Part shown: positions 26,326 through 36,460 of the stretch, piece by piece
Position numbering within the stretch: the first letter of the stretch is position 1
Layout of the letters: every line of letters begins with the position of its first letter
NCBI RefSeq assembly: GCF_900182705.1
Contig: NZ_FXTP01000004.1
Location: 186,001-250,000 of the forward strand
Direction: 5' to 3'
Origin: Gracilimonas mengyeensis
Lineage (GTDB): Bacteria > Bacteroidota > Rhodothermia > Balneolales > Balneolaceae
Length of the DNA stretch: 64,000 bases
The notes under the pieces: model-generated
Told to the model about the DNA's origin: nothing
What the model saw: only the letters and a program-made list of their open reading frames with translations
Database searches by the model: none
Position numbers and translations under genes: made by a program

Positions 26326-27909
26326 ATGAATTTTTACGAATTAATATATCTAAAGCGAGAGCTTAAAAACAAATTAACTGGCGGTAAAATTGAGCAGGCA
26401 GTGAGCCCGCATAAAAATTTTCTGGAATGTTTCGTAGTTACTGAGCACGACAAACACCGACTTGAATTCAGCTCGGCCCCCGGCAACATAGCCTTATATC
26501 TGGATACCTTTCGGGGAGCTAAAAAAAGAAACACCATCAATTTTTTTGAAGCCATCTACGGGGTTGAGATCACCGATGTTACCATCCCCGAAACCGATCG
26601 CTGGCTGTTTCTTCATTTTGCTAACGGGATGAAACTTCATTTTCGCCTGTTCAGTAACCGCGCCAATGCCTTTCTTAGTAAAGACGGCATCATACAGGAA
26701 GTGTTCAAGGAATATGATGAACCGGGTGAAGAAGTACCGGAACCCAAAGAATTAGAGCTTTTTGACCCCAGCGGGGATGTGAGTAAAAAGAGCACCAAAA
26801 ATCAACTTACGGCCTTTAACCTGATGCTACCCCGCCAAAACCTGGAAGATTTGATCGAGATCCATAACCTGGATGACGCTTCCGTGGATGAGGTCGAAGC
26901 CTTTGTGGAAAAAATGGTTCGGGAAATGAAAGAGCGTCCAGTGTATCGCTTGCTGGAAACCGGCGAAACTACCTTGCTGTCCAAAGAGCTGCTTCCCATT
27001 GAAACAGAGCGGGAATATGACAGCGTGAATGACCTGATCCTGGACCGCTATAAAAGTTATGCTCACAACCAGCGGTTAAAGCAGCGGAAATCCTCGTTGG
27101 TGAAAAGCCTGAAACGGAGAGTAAAACGGCTGAATTCCGGGCTGAAGAATTTATACCAGGCTGATAAAAGTCTGGATCGCGCTGAAAAGTATGAGCAGTG
27201 GGGGCACATCCTGATGGCTAATGCCCATTTGGGGGATATTAATGCGGAAGAGATTGAAGTAGATGACTTGTACAATGAAGGCGAGAAGGTAACTATACCG
27301 CTGGAGCAGGATTTGGATATAGCCGAAAACGCCCAGCGATATTACAAGAAATCCAAAGGTGCGGAGCGGTCGTACGAGGAAGCCATGAACCGGATACCGG
27401 AGATGGAAGCCGAGAAAGAGCAGGCCGAGAAGCTGTTGTCGCAGGCAGAGGAAATCAAAAACCTGTGGGATTTCAAAGATTGGGAAAAAGAACACGATAA
27501 AGAACTGGAACCCTTCCGTACTCAGCAGAGCCAAAGTGATGAAGAGAAACTCCCCTTTCATACGCTGGAAGTGCAAGGTTATCCCGTTTGGATTGGCAAA
27601 AGTGCCAAAAGCAATGATGAGTTGGTGCAACGTGCTCATAAAGAAGATGTATGGATGCACGCCCGCGGGGTACCCGGTTCACACCTGGTGATCCGGATGG
27701 GAAATGACAAGGGTATGCCTCCAAAGGAAATGTTGCTGGAGGCTGCTTCTTATGCGGCTTTCAATTCCAAGGCACGGGGTGCCGGACTGGCCCCGGTCAT
27801 CATCACCAAAAAGAAATACGTGCGCAAGCCCAAGGGGTCGCCCCCCGGCGCCGTAGTGGTGGATAAAGAAGATGTAGAAATGGTAAGCCCCAAAAAGCCT
27901 GGCGTATGA
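26326..27909 (+). CDS. rqcH: NFACT-family ribosome quality control protein (RqcH/Rqc2 homolog)
   Basis: Binds stalled 50S subunits carrying peptidyl-tRNA and recruits Ala-tRNA to add a degradation tail to the nascent chain. The NFACT-N domain (about 1-180) carries the Asp91-Arg92 pair (PETDRWLFLHF) needed for tailing. A long coiled-coil middle (about 230-400) and the NFACT-R (DUF814) domain (about 410-527; PVWIGKSAKSNDELVQ, DVWMHARGVPGSHLVI) follow. The 527 residues are a normal length. The stop overlaps the aroK ATG (ATGA). It heads a long codirectional run of six genes. Confidence 0.92.
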   Translation: MNFYELIYLKRELKNKLTGGKIEQAVSPHKNFLECFVVTEHDKHRLEFSSAPGNIALYLDTFRGAKKRNTINFFEAIYGVEITDVTIPETDRWLFLHFANGMKLHFRLFSNRANAFLSKDGIIQEVFKEYDEPGEEVPEPKELELFDPSGDVSKKSTKNQLTAFNLMLPRQNLEDLIEIHNLDDASVDEVEAFVEKMVREMKERPVYRLLETGETTLLSKELLPIETEREYDSVNDLILDRYKSYAHNQRLKQRKSSLVKSLKRRVKRLNSGLKNLYQADKSLDRAEKYEQWGHILMANAHLGDINAEEIEVDDLYNEGEKVTIPLEQDLDIAENAQRYYKKSKGAERSYEEAMNRIPEMEAEKEQAEKLLSQAEEIKNLWDFKDWEKEHDKELEPFRTQQSQSDEEKLPFHTLEVQGYPVWIGKSAKSNDELVQRAHKEDVWMHARGVPGSHLVIRMGNDKGMPPKEMLLEAASYAAFNSKARGAGLAPVIITKKKYVRKPKGSPPGAVVVDKEDVEMVSPKKPGV

Positions 27910-28472
27910 ACTCTGAAGTAAAACAACATCACCCCGAGAAAACCATTTTTCTAAGCGGCTTTATGGCCTCTGGCAAAAGTACGCTGGGGAAAGTGCTGGC
28001 TCAAAAGCTGGAGTGTCCGTTCCTGGATCTTGATGATGTAATTGAGGAAAGGGAGGGAAAAGAAATTCGAGAAATCTTTGATAAAGAGGGAGAACCCTAT
28101 TTTCGCCAAAAAGAACGGGAATACCTGTTGGAGCTGGCTAAAGATTTCGAAGGGGTATTATCTCTGGGTGGTGGCGCATCACAAGATCAGGGGATAATTG
28201 AAAAGCTCAAAGCCGAAGGAATATTGATATTTTTGGATACTCCGATGGAACAAATTGTGGAGAGAGTATTAAACAGTAATGAGCGTCCCATCTTATTCGA
28301 TGAAAACGGCAAAAGAAAAACTAAAGAGGCTCTTTTTGCAGAGCTGAAAGCCTTATATTCCGACCGAGAAAAATTTTATAAACAGGCGCCATTATGCATT
28401 GATACCACCGCTTTTAGCTCGGTGGAAGAAATGGCCGAAGCTACGATTGACAAAATTAACCGGCATGTCTGA
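27906..28472 (+). CDS. aroK: shikimate kinase
   Basis: Phosphorylates shikimate to shikimate 3-phosphate with ATP, the fifth step to chorismate. The Walker A loop is GFMASGKST (18-26), followed by the substrate site FLDLDDVIEEREG (DxD) and the REIFDKEGEPYFRQKE segment. The Gly-rich LSLGGGASQD and the lid with the conserved Arg (NERPILF) complete the fold. The 188 residues are slightly long. It overlaps rqcH by 4 nt and aroB by 8 nt, so translation is coupled to aroB, the second-step enzyme of the same pathway. Confidence 0.95.
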   Translation: MNSEVKQHHPEKTIFLSGFMASGKSTLGKVLAQKLECPFLDLDDVIEEREGKEIREIFDKEGEPYFRQKEREYLLELAKDFEGVLSLGGGASQDQGIIEKLKAEGILIFLDTPMEQIVERVLNSNERPILFDENGKRKTKEALFAELKALYSDREKFYKQAPLCIDTTAFSSVEEMAEATIDKINRHV

Positions 28473-29556
28473 ATTGATACCTGTACAAACATCTACCCAA
28501 GATAAATACAACATCCACACAGGCCTGCAGCTGATGCCTGAACTGGAGAAGTTTGTTGAGCAGTTTCCAAGCCGTTCGGCTATTGTGATGGTGGATGCCT
28601 TTGTGCTGGAACATCACCGGCATTATTTTGAGCCGGCGCTGTCTTCACATTTTAAGAGGTTGCACGTATTTGAGGTGCCACGTGGCGAAAAGGCCAAAAG
28701 TTTTGAAGTGTATAAGCAAGCGGTGGACTTTGTGCTTGAAAAGGGAGTGGAACGTTCTACTCCACTTATTGCTATTGGCGGAGGCGTGACGGGAGACTTG
28801 TCTGGTTTTGTGGCCGCTACGGTACTGCGTGGGTTGCCGCTAATTCATGTGCCAACCACCTTGCTGGCTATGGTGGATAGTTCTATTGGCGGCAAAACAG
28901 GCATTAACCACCAAGTAGGAAAGAACCTGGTTGGCAGTTTCTATCAGCCCCGAGCCGTATTTGCTGACGGTACTTTTTTGTCAACCCTTTCCAGGAAAGA
29001 ATGGGTAAATGGCTTAAGTGAAGTGCTTAAATACGGGATGATCCGTCATCCTGAAATGCTTGACGACATTGCTTTGTTATTAGAAAGCAATCGTTTCACA
29101 GAAGCAGAGGCTTGGTTGCCACTCATACGAAAAAGTGCCCAGACCAAGACCGATATTGTAGCTGAAGATGTATTGGAATCAGGCAAGAGAGCCTTCCTTA
29201 ATTTTGGACATACGTATGCACATGTGATAGAAAGAGAGGGCGGCTATCAGCGCTATTCTCACGGTGAAGCTGTTTTTGCGGGAATGATTGCTGCGGTAGA
29301 AGCCTCGAATGCTTTAGGGGCTTCCATCAACCCAACCAATTTATTGAAGTTTAAACCGTTGTATGAATTGTCTTTGGATGAGATAACATCATCGCCCGCC
29401 GAGTTGACCGAAATCATGAGGAAGGATAAGAAGGTTAAGGACAATCAAATACGGCTGATTTTACTAGAGAAAATGGGCACTCCTTATATTCATGAAGTGA
29501 ATGACACGGAACTGGTTGAACAATCATGGCAAAATATGTTAAACGTTTTTAGATAG
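28465..29556 (+). CDS. aroB: 3-dehydroquinate synthase
   Basis: Converts DAHP to 3-dehydroquinate using NAD and a divalent metal. I take ATG 28465 (MSELIPVQTSTQ) because the longer frame would add residues encoded inside aroK. The NAD loop is IAIGGGVTGDLSGFVAAT; the substrate/metal segment contains VDSSIGGKTGINH. The metal ligands are the Glu in NGLSEVLKYGMI, the His in NFGHTYAHVIE and the His in YSHGEAV. 363 residues is normal. It overlaps aroK by 8 nt, and its TAG shares a base with the tamB GTG start. Confidence 0.95.
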   Translation: MSELIPVQTSTQDKYNIHTGLQLMPELEKFVEQFPSRSAIVMVDAFVLEHHRHYFEPALSSHFKRLHVFEVPRGEKAKSFEVYKQAVDFVLEKGVERSTPLIAIGGGVTGDLSGFVAATVLRGLPLIHVPTTLLAMVDSSIGGKTGINHQVGKNLVGSFYQPRAVFADGTFLSTLSRKEWVNGLSEVLKYGMIRHPEMLDDIALLLESNRFTEAEAWLPLIRKSAQTKTDIVAEDVLESGKRAFLNFGHTYAHVIEREGGYQRYSHGEAVFAGMIAAVEASNALGASINPTNLLKFKPLYELSLDEITSSPAELTEIMRKDKKVKDNQIRLILLEKMGTPYIHEVNDTELVEQSWQNMLNVFR

Positions 29557-32500
29557 TGGCCTACCTGCGCTGGATATATAAAACCTGGAGATACCTGTGG
29601 ACCTTTATTGGGGTTCTGGTACTTGCTATAGCTGTTATTGCGGTAACCAGTTTTGGTATTTTGCAGTTGCAGCCGGTAAAAGACAGGATTGCTACAGAAA
29701 TTGAAGAGCGCTTTAATGAGTCGCGACAAGGCGTTTTAAGTATAGGGAAACTGGATGGCTTACTTCCGGTTCAAATTGAGTTGAAGGATGTAAAGATTTA
29801 TCCTGATTCTTCTTCCTTCAAGCCGGTATTCCAGACCTCGGGTGCTGAAATCGGTATCGATCCGTGGTTCATGCTCAGAGATCAGTTGCGCGTTAACTCA
29901 CTGGAAATTACGGCACCAAAAGCTGTTTTTAATGGAAAAGAAGGTGCTTCTATCACTCAGGCCTTGCAGCGAAGGCAAAATCGGGACACCACTGGTACGG
30001 TATTTCCGGAACTCGGGATTTTGATTCCTTCAGTTAATATCAGTGGCGGACAAATGGTGTTTCGCAATATACAGCCTGAGGTCCGCCGCTACCTGGAGCA
30101 ACAAACAAATAGCCTGCTGGTGCAGGATTTAAACCTGGATATGTTTTTTGAATACTCCAGTGAACAACGCTTCCTGGATATTGACCGGTTGGATTTTCAG
30201 GTGCCACAGTTAACTGCTTCCACTTTTTCTCTATACGGCCAGATTTATAACGATAATCAGTTTTTAGAAATGAATGCCATGAATATGAGGCTGGGCGAGT
30301 CGTTTGCACGTTTTAGCGGAGAAGCGACTAACGTGAATTTAATTCGTGGAAATTTGCAGCAACAATTTTTAAATGCACAGCTGGAATTCGTATTGGATGA
30401 TTTTATGCTAAATCCGGACGAGTTCGTATACATTCAGGAACAGCTTCCTCGCCTGAATGATAACATACGCGGGACTGCTGAAGGCAATGGAAGGATTGAC
30501 TCACTGGTGGTAAGTTCGCTGGAAATATTTATGGGGGATAGCTTTTTTAACCTGAACGGGCATCTTGATAATTTGACTCAGCCTGCAAATCTACAATACG
30601 GTGCCGAACTGGAAGCCCTTATGGTAATGGCAGAGGATTTGAGAAAGATGGGAGTACAGGTTAATGAAACACAGGCGCAGGCTCTTCGCTCAGGCAGGCT
30701 GGAAGGCACGTTTAGCGGGAATATTGATTCGGTATCAACCAAACTGAACCTTATTAGTAACCGGGGCAATGTAAATATTGACGGAACCTTTGGCCTTCAG
30801 CGAGAAAGGGCATTTACTGTGCACTTTGAAACCGATTCCGTTGATATCGGTGGTTTGCTGAATCAAAATATCGCATCTTCGAATCTTACATTAGAAGGGG
30901 ACATCCGTAGTTCTAGTTATGATCTACTGAATAGCAACGGAGGCCTTGCTTTACAGTTGCGTGAAGGAAATATTGACAATTACCATATTGATCAGCTATC
31001 AGTATTGGTAAATTGGAGAGATGGTTATTTTGAACCGGACCTGCGTATGCGATTAAATGGTTCATCCATAGAAAGTGCAGGCTCCATTAACCTGAGAACG
31101 GAGATACCCGAATACAACTTATCCGGAAATGCCGGGCAAGTTGAAATACAGCAAGTATTTCCCAACCAAGGTTTCAGAAATGTTGTAGCTGATCTTGAGT
31201 ATGAGTTGAATTTGAAGGGGAATTCGTTTGATGATTTTTACGGCCAATTCAGTATTGATGTGCCCTTTGCAGTGACTGAAAATGATACCTTGCCCCGTCA
31301 CCAACTCTATGTAGATTTCAACGATCCCAATTCAAATGAACGTATTATTCGATTTACTTCAACCGCCCTGGATGCCACGGCCGAAGGGTCATTTCGTGTT
31401 GGGAATCTCCAGCAACTTGTAGGACACTGGCGAAAGTTTTTTGACTACCGTATAGCTAGCGAATTTACCCTGAATGCTCCTGAAGATGCATTCAATACCG
31501 GCTCACTTCAGATTCCGAATCAGGAGGTGAGCCTGAATGCACGAATAAAAAATCCGGATATTTTACGTGCCTATCTACTTAATTTTCCTGCTATCCAATC
31601 TTCGGCCCGGCTCCAGTCCAGCATCAATGTCAGCTCGGATCGTTTACTGTTAAGCGGCAGTTTTTCGGATATTGAAACCATCTATAATCAAACCAAAGCA
31701 GATTCCTTAAACCTGCAATTCACCGGCAGTTTTCGGTATGACACTCCGTTGAAAGAATTTTCCGGATTCCAGCTGCAGGCCAGTGGTACATCCATAGAAA
31801 CTGAAAATATAAACGGCAGAAGCTTTGAATTTGAAGGTGAGCTGGACCGGGATTCTCTGGCCTTCCGAAATACAATATTGGGACTTAATGAAGATATTAC
31901 CTTCAGAATGGAAGGCGAAGGCGGTTTATATGCAGACTCCCTGATAATAAAAATACCCGAGTTTGTGCTGGGTAGCAGCACTTTGCTATGGCGTAACCAG
32001 GAAGTTCCAGTAATTACTTACACTCGCGGGGAAAAAGTCCGCCTTGATCAGTTTGTATTCCAAAGTGGAAGTCAGGAGATAGACATTGAGGGAACCTACA
32101 GTGAGGATTTGGCCGACTCGGTAAACTATACCGTTCGAAATGTGGACCTCACAAATATCTCAGATATCATTGGCGGGCGCATTGAGTTTGCCGGTGTGAT
32201 GAATGGCATTTTTACGACCCGGACACTTACTTCCGTCCCAACCATTCAGGGTAATATTGATATCGAAGAATTAACCTTGAATGGAAACCTGGCCGGCGAC
32301 GTAAATATTTCAAGCCAGTTAAATCAGGAACTAAACCGGTTTGATACGCATGTGAGTATCAAAACCGATTCGGCCAAATACCCCGAATATTTTGAGAATA
32401 CTGACCGTAAGGGACAAAATTTCGACATCCGGGGATACGTGATGGCCCCGCAGGATGGAGAATTTCCTGAGGCAGATTCGCTATATCGTTTTAAAGCCGA

Positions 32501-34253
32501 CTTTCACAATATTGATCTTTGGATTTTGCCTCTCATAGGCCCCAAAGTGTTTGACGAAAGCTCTGGCCGTGCCGATGGATCCGGTTTATTTTGGGGTAAC
32601 CTTGATACCTATGGATTCGAATCCGATTTTATGGTAGGTACCGAGTCGGCTGCTTATCTGAAACCCCAGTTCCTGGAAACACACTATTATGCTCAGGGAC
32701 CCATTAGTTTTAGCCGCAGCGAAGGTTTTGTTTTTGATGATATTTACCTGCTGGACCCTTCCGGAGGTACCGGCATATTAAGCGGTTATTATAACCTCAA
32801 TGATTTTGGTCCTGTTGACAGCCTGGATATTAGCCTGGAAATGAACGAGTTCCAGTTCTTAAACAGTAGCTTTGATCCAACCGTAGCTTTCTTTGGGGAG
32901 GCATATGGTTCGGGTACGGTTACCATCAGCGGTACCAATTTTGACCCGGTGCTGCGCACAGAAACACCAATGGAGATCACCGATTTCTCCGAAATCTCTA
33001 TTCCACTGCTTGAAGAAACAGAATTCAACGAAGACAATCGCTTCATCCGCTTTGTTGATTCTTTTGATGGCGGGGCTAATACACAATCGGCAAGTTCTTG
33101 GAAATTTAATGGCCCAAATACATCCGGAAATGTGGAGCAGCAGGATTTAACCTTTGCAGAGCGTTTTACGCTGGATCTGCAGTTTGTGGCCGATAACCCG
33201 ATGACGGTACGTCTTATTTTTGATCCTGTAACAGGAGATATCGTAACCGCCCAGGGTACCGGTCGCATGCGTATTCTGCTGGAGGACGAGGAGGTCTCGA
33301 TGTTTGGTCGCTTCAACATAGACGGCGGGCGGTACCAGTTTGTAAGTGGAGATATTTTTACGCGGCGTTTCGAGCTAGAATCGGGTGGTTCCATTACCTG
33401 GGAAGGCGATCCCGCCAATGCGCGACTTGATGTAAACGCCATTTATAGTGCCCGTCCGGATATCAACACCCTAAGTTCTGCCAACCGTGATCCGGCTAAT
33501 GCACAACGAGTTCCAGTCGATTTGGTACTCAATATCAACGGAACCATCTCAAGCATTGAGAATGATTTCTTCTTCAGGTTGCCCAATACTATTGAAACGC
33601 AGCAAAGTTCAACCCTTGCTACCCAAATTGCGACCATCAACCGGGACGAAGATCTGAAGCTTTTGCAAGCAGCTAATTTCATGCTGATGGGGGATTTTAT
33701 ACCCGTTTCATCGGCCGGAACCACACAATCTAATTATTTAACTGAGAATATATCAGGCAGTGCGGCGGTGTTAAATCCTTTGATTTCAAGCCAGTTGATT
33801 AACCCATTGTTATCAAATCAGGTAAATTCGTTATTGAACAGCGATTTAAGTAGTTTAGATGTGGACTTTAACCTGAATACTTACAACCAGGTGGATCTTG
33901 GGGTGGCCCTCAGGCTTTACAACGATAAATTAATTTTTAGAAGAGAAGGCCAAATTACCGGAAGGCAATCTAATATTGGCGATCTTGGAGCAACTTATCA
34001 GATAAACCGAACTTTTGCCGTTACGGCCTTTCACCGGCAAGACCTTACCTTTGGAACTCTTGCCAGCACTGAGCAGTCACAACAATCCCAGGAAATTAAT
34101 GGCGTAGGTGTGGAAGCCAAGGTAAGCTTTAATACGTGGACTGAATTTTTTAACCGATTGATTTCTCCATTAAAGCGCCTGTTTGGTATTCGGGATCAGG
34201 AAGAGGATGAAGCACTCACTGAAAATAATAACAGGGGAGATGCCCCTTCGTAA
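29556..34253 (+). CDS. tamB: TamB/DUF490-family inter-membrane bridge protein
   Basis: A large AsmA-like protein that spans the periplasm, helping move lipids or barrel proteins to the outer membrane. One N-terminal TM anchor (about 17-37, WTFIGVLVLAIAVIAVTSFG) is followed by about 1,500 residues of repetitive beta-strand groove (IEGTYS, GNIDIEELTLNG). The conserved C-terminal DUF490 region (about 1200-1450) contains FIDGGRYQF-like (GRFNIDGGRYQFVSG) and LNINGTISSIENDFFF motifs. It starts with GTG overlapping the aroB stop. No POTRA-containing TamA gene is adjacent; the nearest barrel protein is two genes downstream (36461-39838). Confidence 0.9.
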   Translation: MAYLRWIYKTWRYLWTFIGVLVLAIAVIAVTSFGILQLQPVKDRIATEIEERFNESRQGVLSIGKLDGLLPVQIELKDVKIYPDSSSFKPVFQTSGAEIGIDPWFMLRDQLRVNSLEITAPKAVFNGKEGASITQALQRRQNRDTTGTVFPELGILIPSVNISGGQMVFRNIQPEVRRYLEQQTNSLLVQDLNLDMFFEYSSEQRFLDIDRLDFQVPQLTASTFSLYGQIYNDNQFLEMNAMNMRLGESFARFSGEATNVNLIRGNLQQQFLNAQLEFVLDDFMLNPDEFVYIQEQLPRLNDNIRGTAEGNGRIDSLVVSSLEIFMGDSFFNLNGHLDNLTQPANLQYGAELEALMVMAEDLRKMGVQVNETQAQALRSGRLEGTFSGNIDSVSTKLNLISNRGNVNIDGTFGLQRERAFTVHFETDSVDIGGLLNQNIASSNLTLEGDIRSSSYDLLNSNGGLALQLREGNIDNYHIDQLSVLVNWRDGYFEPDLRMRLNGSSIESAGSINLRTEIPEYNLSGNAGQVEIQQVFPNQGFRNVVADLEYELNLKGNSFDDFYGQFSIDVPFAVTENDTLPRHQLYVDFNDPNSNERIIRFTSTALDATAEGSFRVGNLQQLVGHWRKFFDYRIASEFTLNAPEDAFNTGSLQIPNQEVSLNARIKNPDILRAYLLNFPAIQSSARLQSSINVSSDRLLLSGSFSDIETIYNQTKADSLNLQFTGSFRYDTPLKEFSGFQLQASGTSIETENINGRSFEFEGELDRDSLAFRNTILGLNEDITFRMEGEGGLYADSLIIKIPEFVLGSSTLLWRNQEVPVITYTRGEKVRLDQFVFQSGSQEIDIEGTYSEDLADSVNYTVRNVDLTNISDIIGGRIEFAGVMNGIFTTRTLTSVPTIQGNIDIEELTLNGNLAGDVNISSQLNQELNRFDTHVSIKTDSAKYPEYFENTDRKGQNFDIRGYVMAPQDGEFPEADSLYRFKADFHNIDLWILPLIGPKVFDESSGRADGSGLFWGNLDTYGFESDFMVGTESAAYLKPQFLETHYYAQGPISFSRSEGFVFDDIYLLDPSGGTGILSGYYNLNDFGPVDSLDISLEMNEFQFLNSSFDPTVAFFGEAYGSGTVTISGTNFDPVLRTETPMEITDFSEISIPLLEETEFNEDNRFIRFVDSFDGGANTQSASSWKFNGPNTSGNVEQQDLTFAERFTLDLQFVADNPMTVRLIFDPVTGDIVTAQGTGRMRILLEDEEVSMFGRFNIDGGRYQFVSGDIFTRRFELESGGSITWEGDPANARLDVNAIYSARPDINTLSSANRDPANAQRVPVDLVLNINGTISSIENDFFFRLPNTIETQQSSTLATQIATINRDEDLKLLQAANFMLMGDFIPVSSAGTTQSNYLTENISGSAAVLNPLISSQLINPLLSNQVNSLLNSDLSSLDVDFNLNTYNQVDLGVALRLYNDKLIFRREGQITGRQSNIGDLGATYQINRTFAVTAFHRQDLTFGTLASTEQSQQSQEINGVGVEAKVSFNTWTEFFNRLISPLKRLFGIRDQEEDEALTENNNRGDAPS

Positions 34254-34278
34254 CAGATTTATAATTTAAAATATATAC

Positions 34279-36444
34279 ATGAGTAGAAAAGACAGATTAA
34301 GTAAGTTTGAAGATCTAATTACAGATCTGCTGGCTAATAGCCCAGACGATAAACTTACCAGGGAGCAGATAATAAGTGTGCTCCGTTTAGAAAGTAACAA
34401 AGAAATTAAACGCCTTGACAAGTCATTGAACCGGCTTGCCAATAAAAATGTGATAAGCCGAAAAGACAATTATGTACTTTTAGGTGATAAGAAACAAAAC
34501 AACAACAACCGTTCATCTTCAGATATTATTGAAGGCCGGATGGATGTATCAGCCCGTGGTACCGGCTATGTAATTACCGACAGCCTGGAAGACGATGTTA
34601 AAGTTACCTCCAGAGACATGGAAACAGCCTTGAAAGGCGATCGGGTACGGGTGAAAATTACCGGTTCCGCCAAACGCGGAGGCCAGCCCAAAGGTAAAGT
34701 GCTTGAAATGATTGAGCGTGGTAAAGATTTTTATGTAGGAACGCTCCGTAAAGTGAGCAAAGAGAATTATATCATTGAGACCGATTCAAAATCAGCCCAC
34801 ACCAACTTTTTTGTGCTGCCTGATTTTGTGAATGGAGCTACAGATGGCGATAAGGTAGTTTTTAAGCTTGAAAACTGGGTGCATCCCAAAGCGCTGCCCG
34901 AAGCCAGAATTACATCAATATTAGGAAAATCCGGTTCCAATGACGCCAACATTCTGTCCATTTTGGCAGAAAACGATATGGTTGCGGAATTCCCTAAAGA
35001 AGTGGAAGAGTACGCGGATCAAATTCCGCTGGAAATACCTGAAGAAGAATGTCAGCGCCGCCGTGATCTTCGGTCAGAGAATATTTTCACTATTGACCCT
35101 GAGGATGCTAAAGATTTTGACGATGCCCTGAGTATTGAACGCCTGGATAATGGCAATTACTATCTGGGTGTGCACATCGCCGATGTAACCCATTATTTAA
35201 CGCCAAAATCGGCACTGGATGAAGAGGCTTACAACCGCGGTACCAGCGTATATTTGGTAGACCGGGTAATCCCTATGCTTCCCGAAGTATTGAGTAATGG
35301 AGTGTGTAGCTTGCGTCCTAACGAGGACAAGCTTACCTACAGTTGTTTTATGGAAATTTCGCCTACCGGCAAGCTGGTTGATTATTCCATTGAGGAAACC
35401 GCCATACACTCCAAGCAGCGTTTTACCTACGAAGAAGCCCAGGCCATCGTGGACGGAAAAGACCACAAGCTGGCAGACGAAGTAAATCTTGCTGCCGAAC
35501 TGGCCAAGGTTTTATTGACCAAGCGATTCAAAGAGGGTGCCATCGATTTTGATAATCCAGAACCAAAGTTTGTGCTGGATGATGAAGGAACTCCATTAAA
35601 AGTAGTAGTTAAAAAGAGAATTTTTGCGCACCGTTTGATTGAAGAATGTATGTTGATGGCCAATAAGACAGTGGCATCGCATGTTGAAAACCTTCGTAAG
35701 CAATCGGGCAAGAAACGATCCAAGGATTTATTTCCTTTCTTTTACCGGGTGCACGACAAGCCCGATATCGAAAAATTACAAGGTGTTGCCGAGCAGGTGA
35801 AACCCATTGGGATTAATTTTGAGGCCGATGATAATATCAGCCCTAAAAAAATTAACAACCTGCTTAAGAAAGTGGAAAATACAAGTCTTGAGTATATCGT
35901 TAATGGGCTGACGTTGCGTGCAATGGCCAAAGCTGAGTACTCACCGGATAACATCGGTCACTTTGGGCTTGGCTTTAAACATTACGCGCATTTCACCAGT
36001 CCCATTAGGCGCTATCCGGATGTGTTGGTGCACCGGTTGCTGAAAGGCTACAATGCCGGAGCCAAAGTGTACACTCATAAGCAACTGAAAAAAGACGGTG
36101 AACATTGCAGCGAGAGAGAACGTTTAGCTGTAGATGCCGAACGTGATTCCATCAAACTGAAGCAGGTTGAATTTCTGAGTTCCCGCCAAGGGCAGGTATT
36201 TGACGGTGTGATTAGTGGTGTGATGGAAAGAGGCGTTTTTGTGACATTAAATGATATATTCTGCGAAGGCATGGTTCGCATAAGTGATCTGAAAGGTGAT
36301 TATTATGTGTACAATGCCGACCGACATGCACTGGTTGGCCGTAAAAGCGGCAAACAGTTTCAGCTTGGTGATGAGATAAAAGTGCATGTGAAGAGTACAG
36401 ATCTTGAAAAACGTCAGATTGACTTTGGTCTGGCGCGGAAATGA
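34279..36444 (+). CDS. rnr: ribonuclease R
   Basis: A processive 3'-5' exoribonuclease that degrades structured RNA and defective mRNA. An N-terminal winged-helix-like segment (about 1-70) precedes cold-shock domains (about 85-230) and the RNB catalytic core (about 260-590) with metal Asp residues in TIDPEDAKDFDDALS and the IADVTHYL strand. A C-terminal S1 domain (about 630-715; GQVFDGVISGVMERGVFVT) completes it. The 721 residues match the family; the lysine-rich tail of enterobacterial RNase R is missing. It lies 25 nt after tamB. With rqcH in the same run it gives the operon an RNA/translation quality-control theme. Confidence 0.95.
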   Translation: MSRKDRLSKFEDLITDLLANSPDDKLTREQIISVLRLESNKEIKRLDKSLNRLANKNVISRKDNYVLLGDKKQNNNNRSSSDIIEGRMDVSARGTGYVITDSLEDDVKVTSRDMETALKGDRVRVKITGSAKRGGQPKGKVLEMIERGKDFYVGTLRKVSKENYIIETDSKSAHTNFFVLPDFVNGATDGDKVVFKLENWVHPKALPEARITSILGKSGSNDANILSILAENDMVAEFPKEVEEYADQIPLEIPEEECQRRRDLRSENIFTIDPEDAKDFDDALSIERLDNGNYYLGVHIADVTHYLTPKSALDEEAYNRGTSVYLVDRVIPMLPEVLSNGVCSLRPNEDKLTYSCFMEISPTGKLVDYSIEETAIHSKQRFTYEEAQAIVDGKDHKLADEVNLAAELAKVLLTKRFKEGAIDFDNPEPKFVLDDEGTPLKVVVKKRIFAHRLIEECMLMANKTVASHVENLRKQSGKKRSKDLFPFFYRVHDKPDIEKLQGVAEQVKPIGINFEADDNISPKKINNLLKKVENTSLEYIVNGLTLRAMAKAEYSPDNIGHFGLGFKHYAHFTSPIRRYPDVLVHRLLKGYNAGAKVYTHKQLKKDGEHCSERERLAVDAERDSIKLKQVEFLSSRQGQVFDGVISGVMERGVFVTLNDIFCEGMVRISDLKGDYYVYNADRHALVGRKSGKQFQLGDEIKVHVKSTDLEKRQIDFGLARK

Positions 36445-36460
36445 ATTAACCCAGTTTAAA

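Noticed and set aside
32789-33442. Long open frame of 217 codons on the minus strand
   Set aside because: It lies entirely antisense to tamB, is Ser/Arg-rich low-complexity, has no family resemblance, and follows the third-position bias of the real gene.
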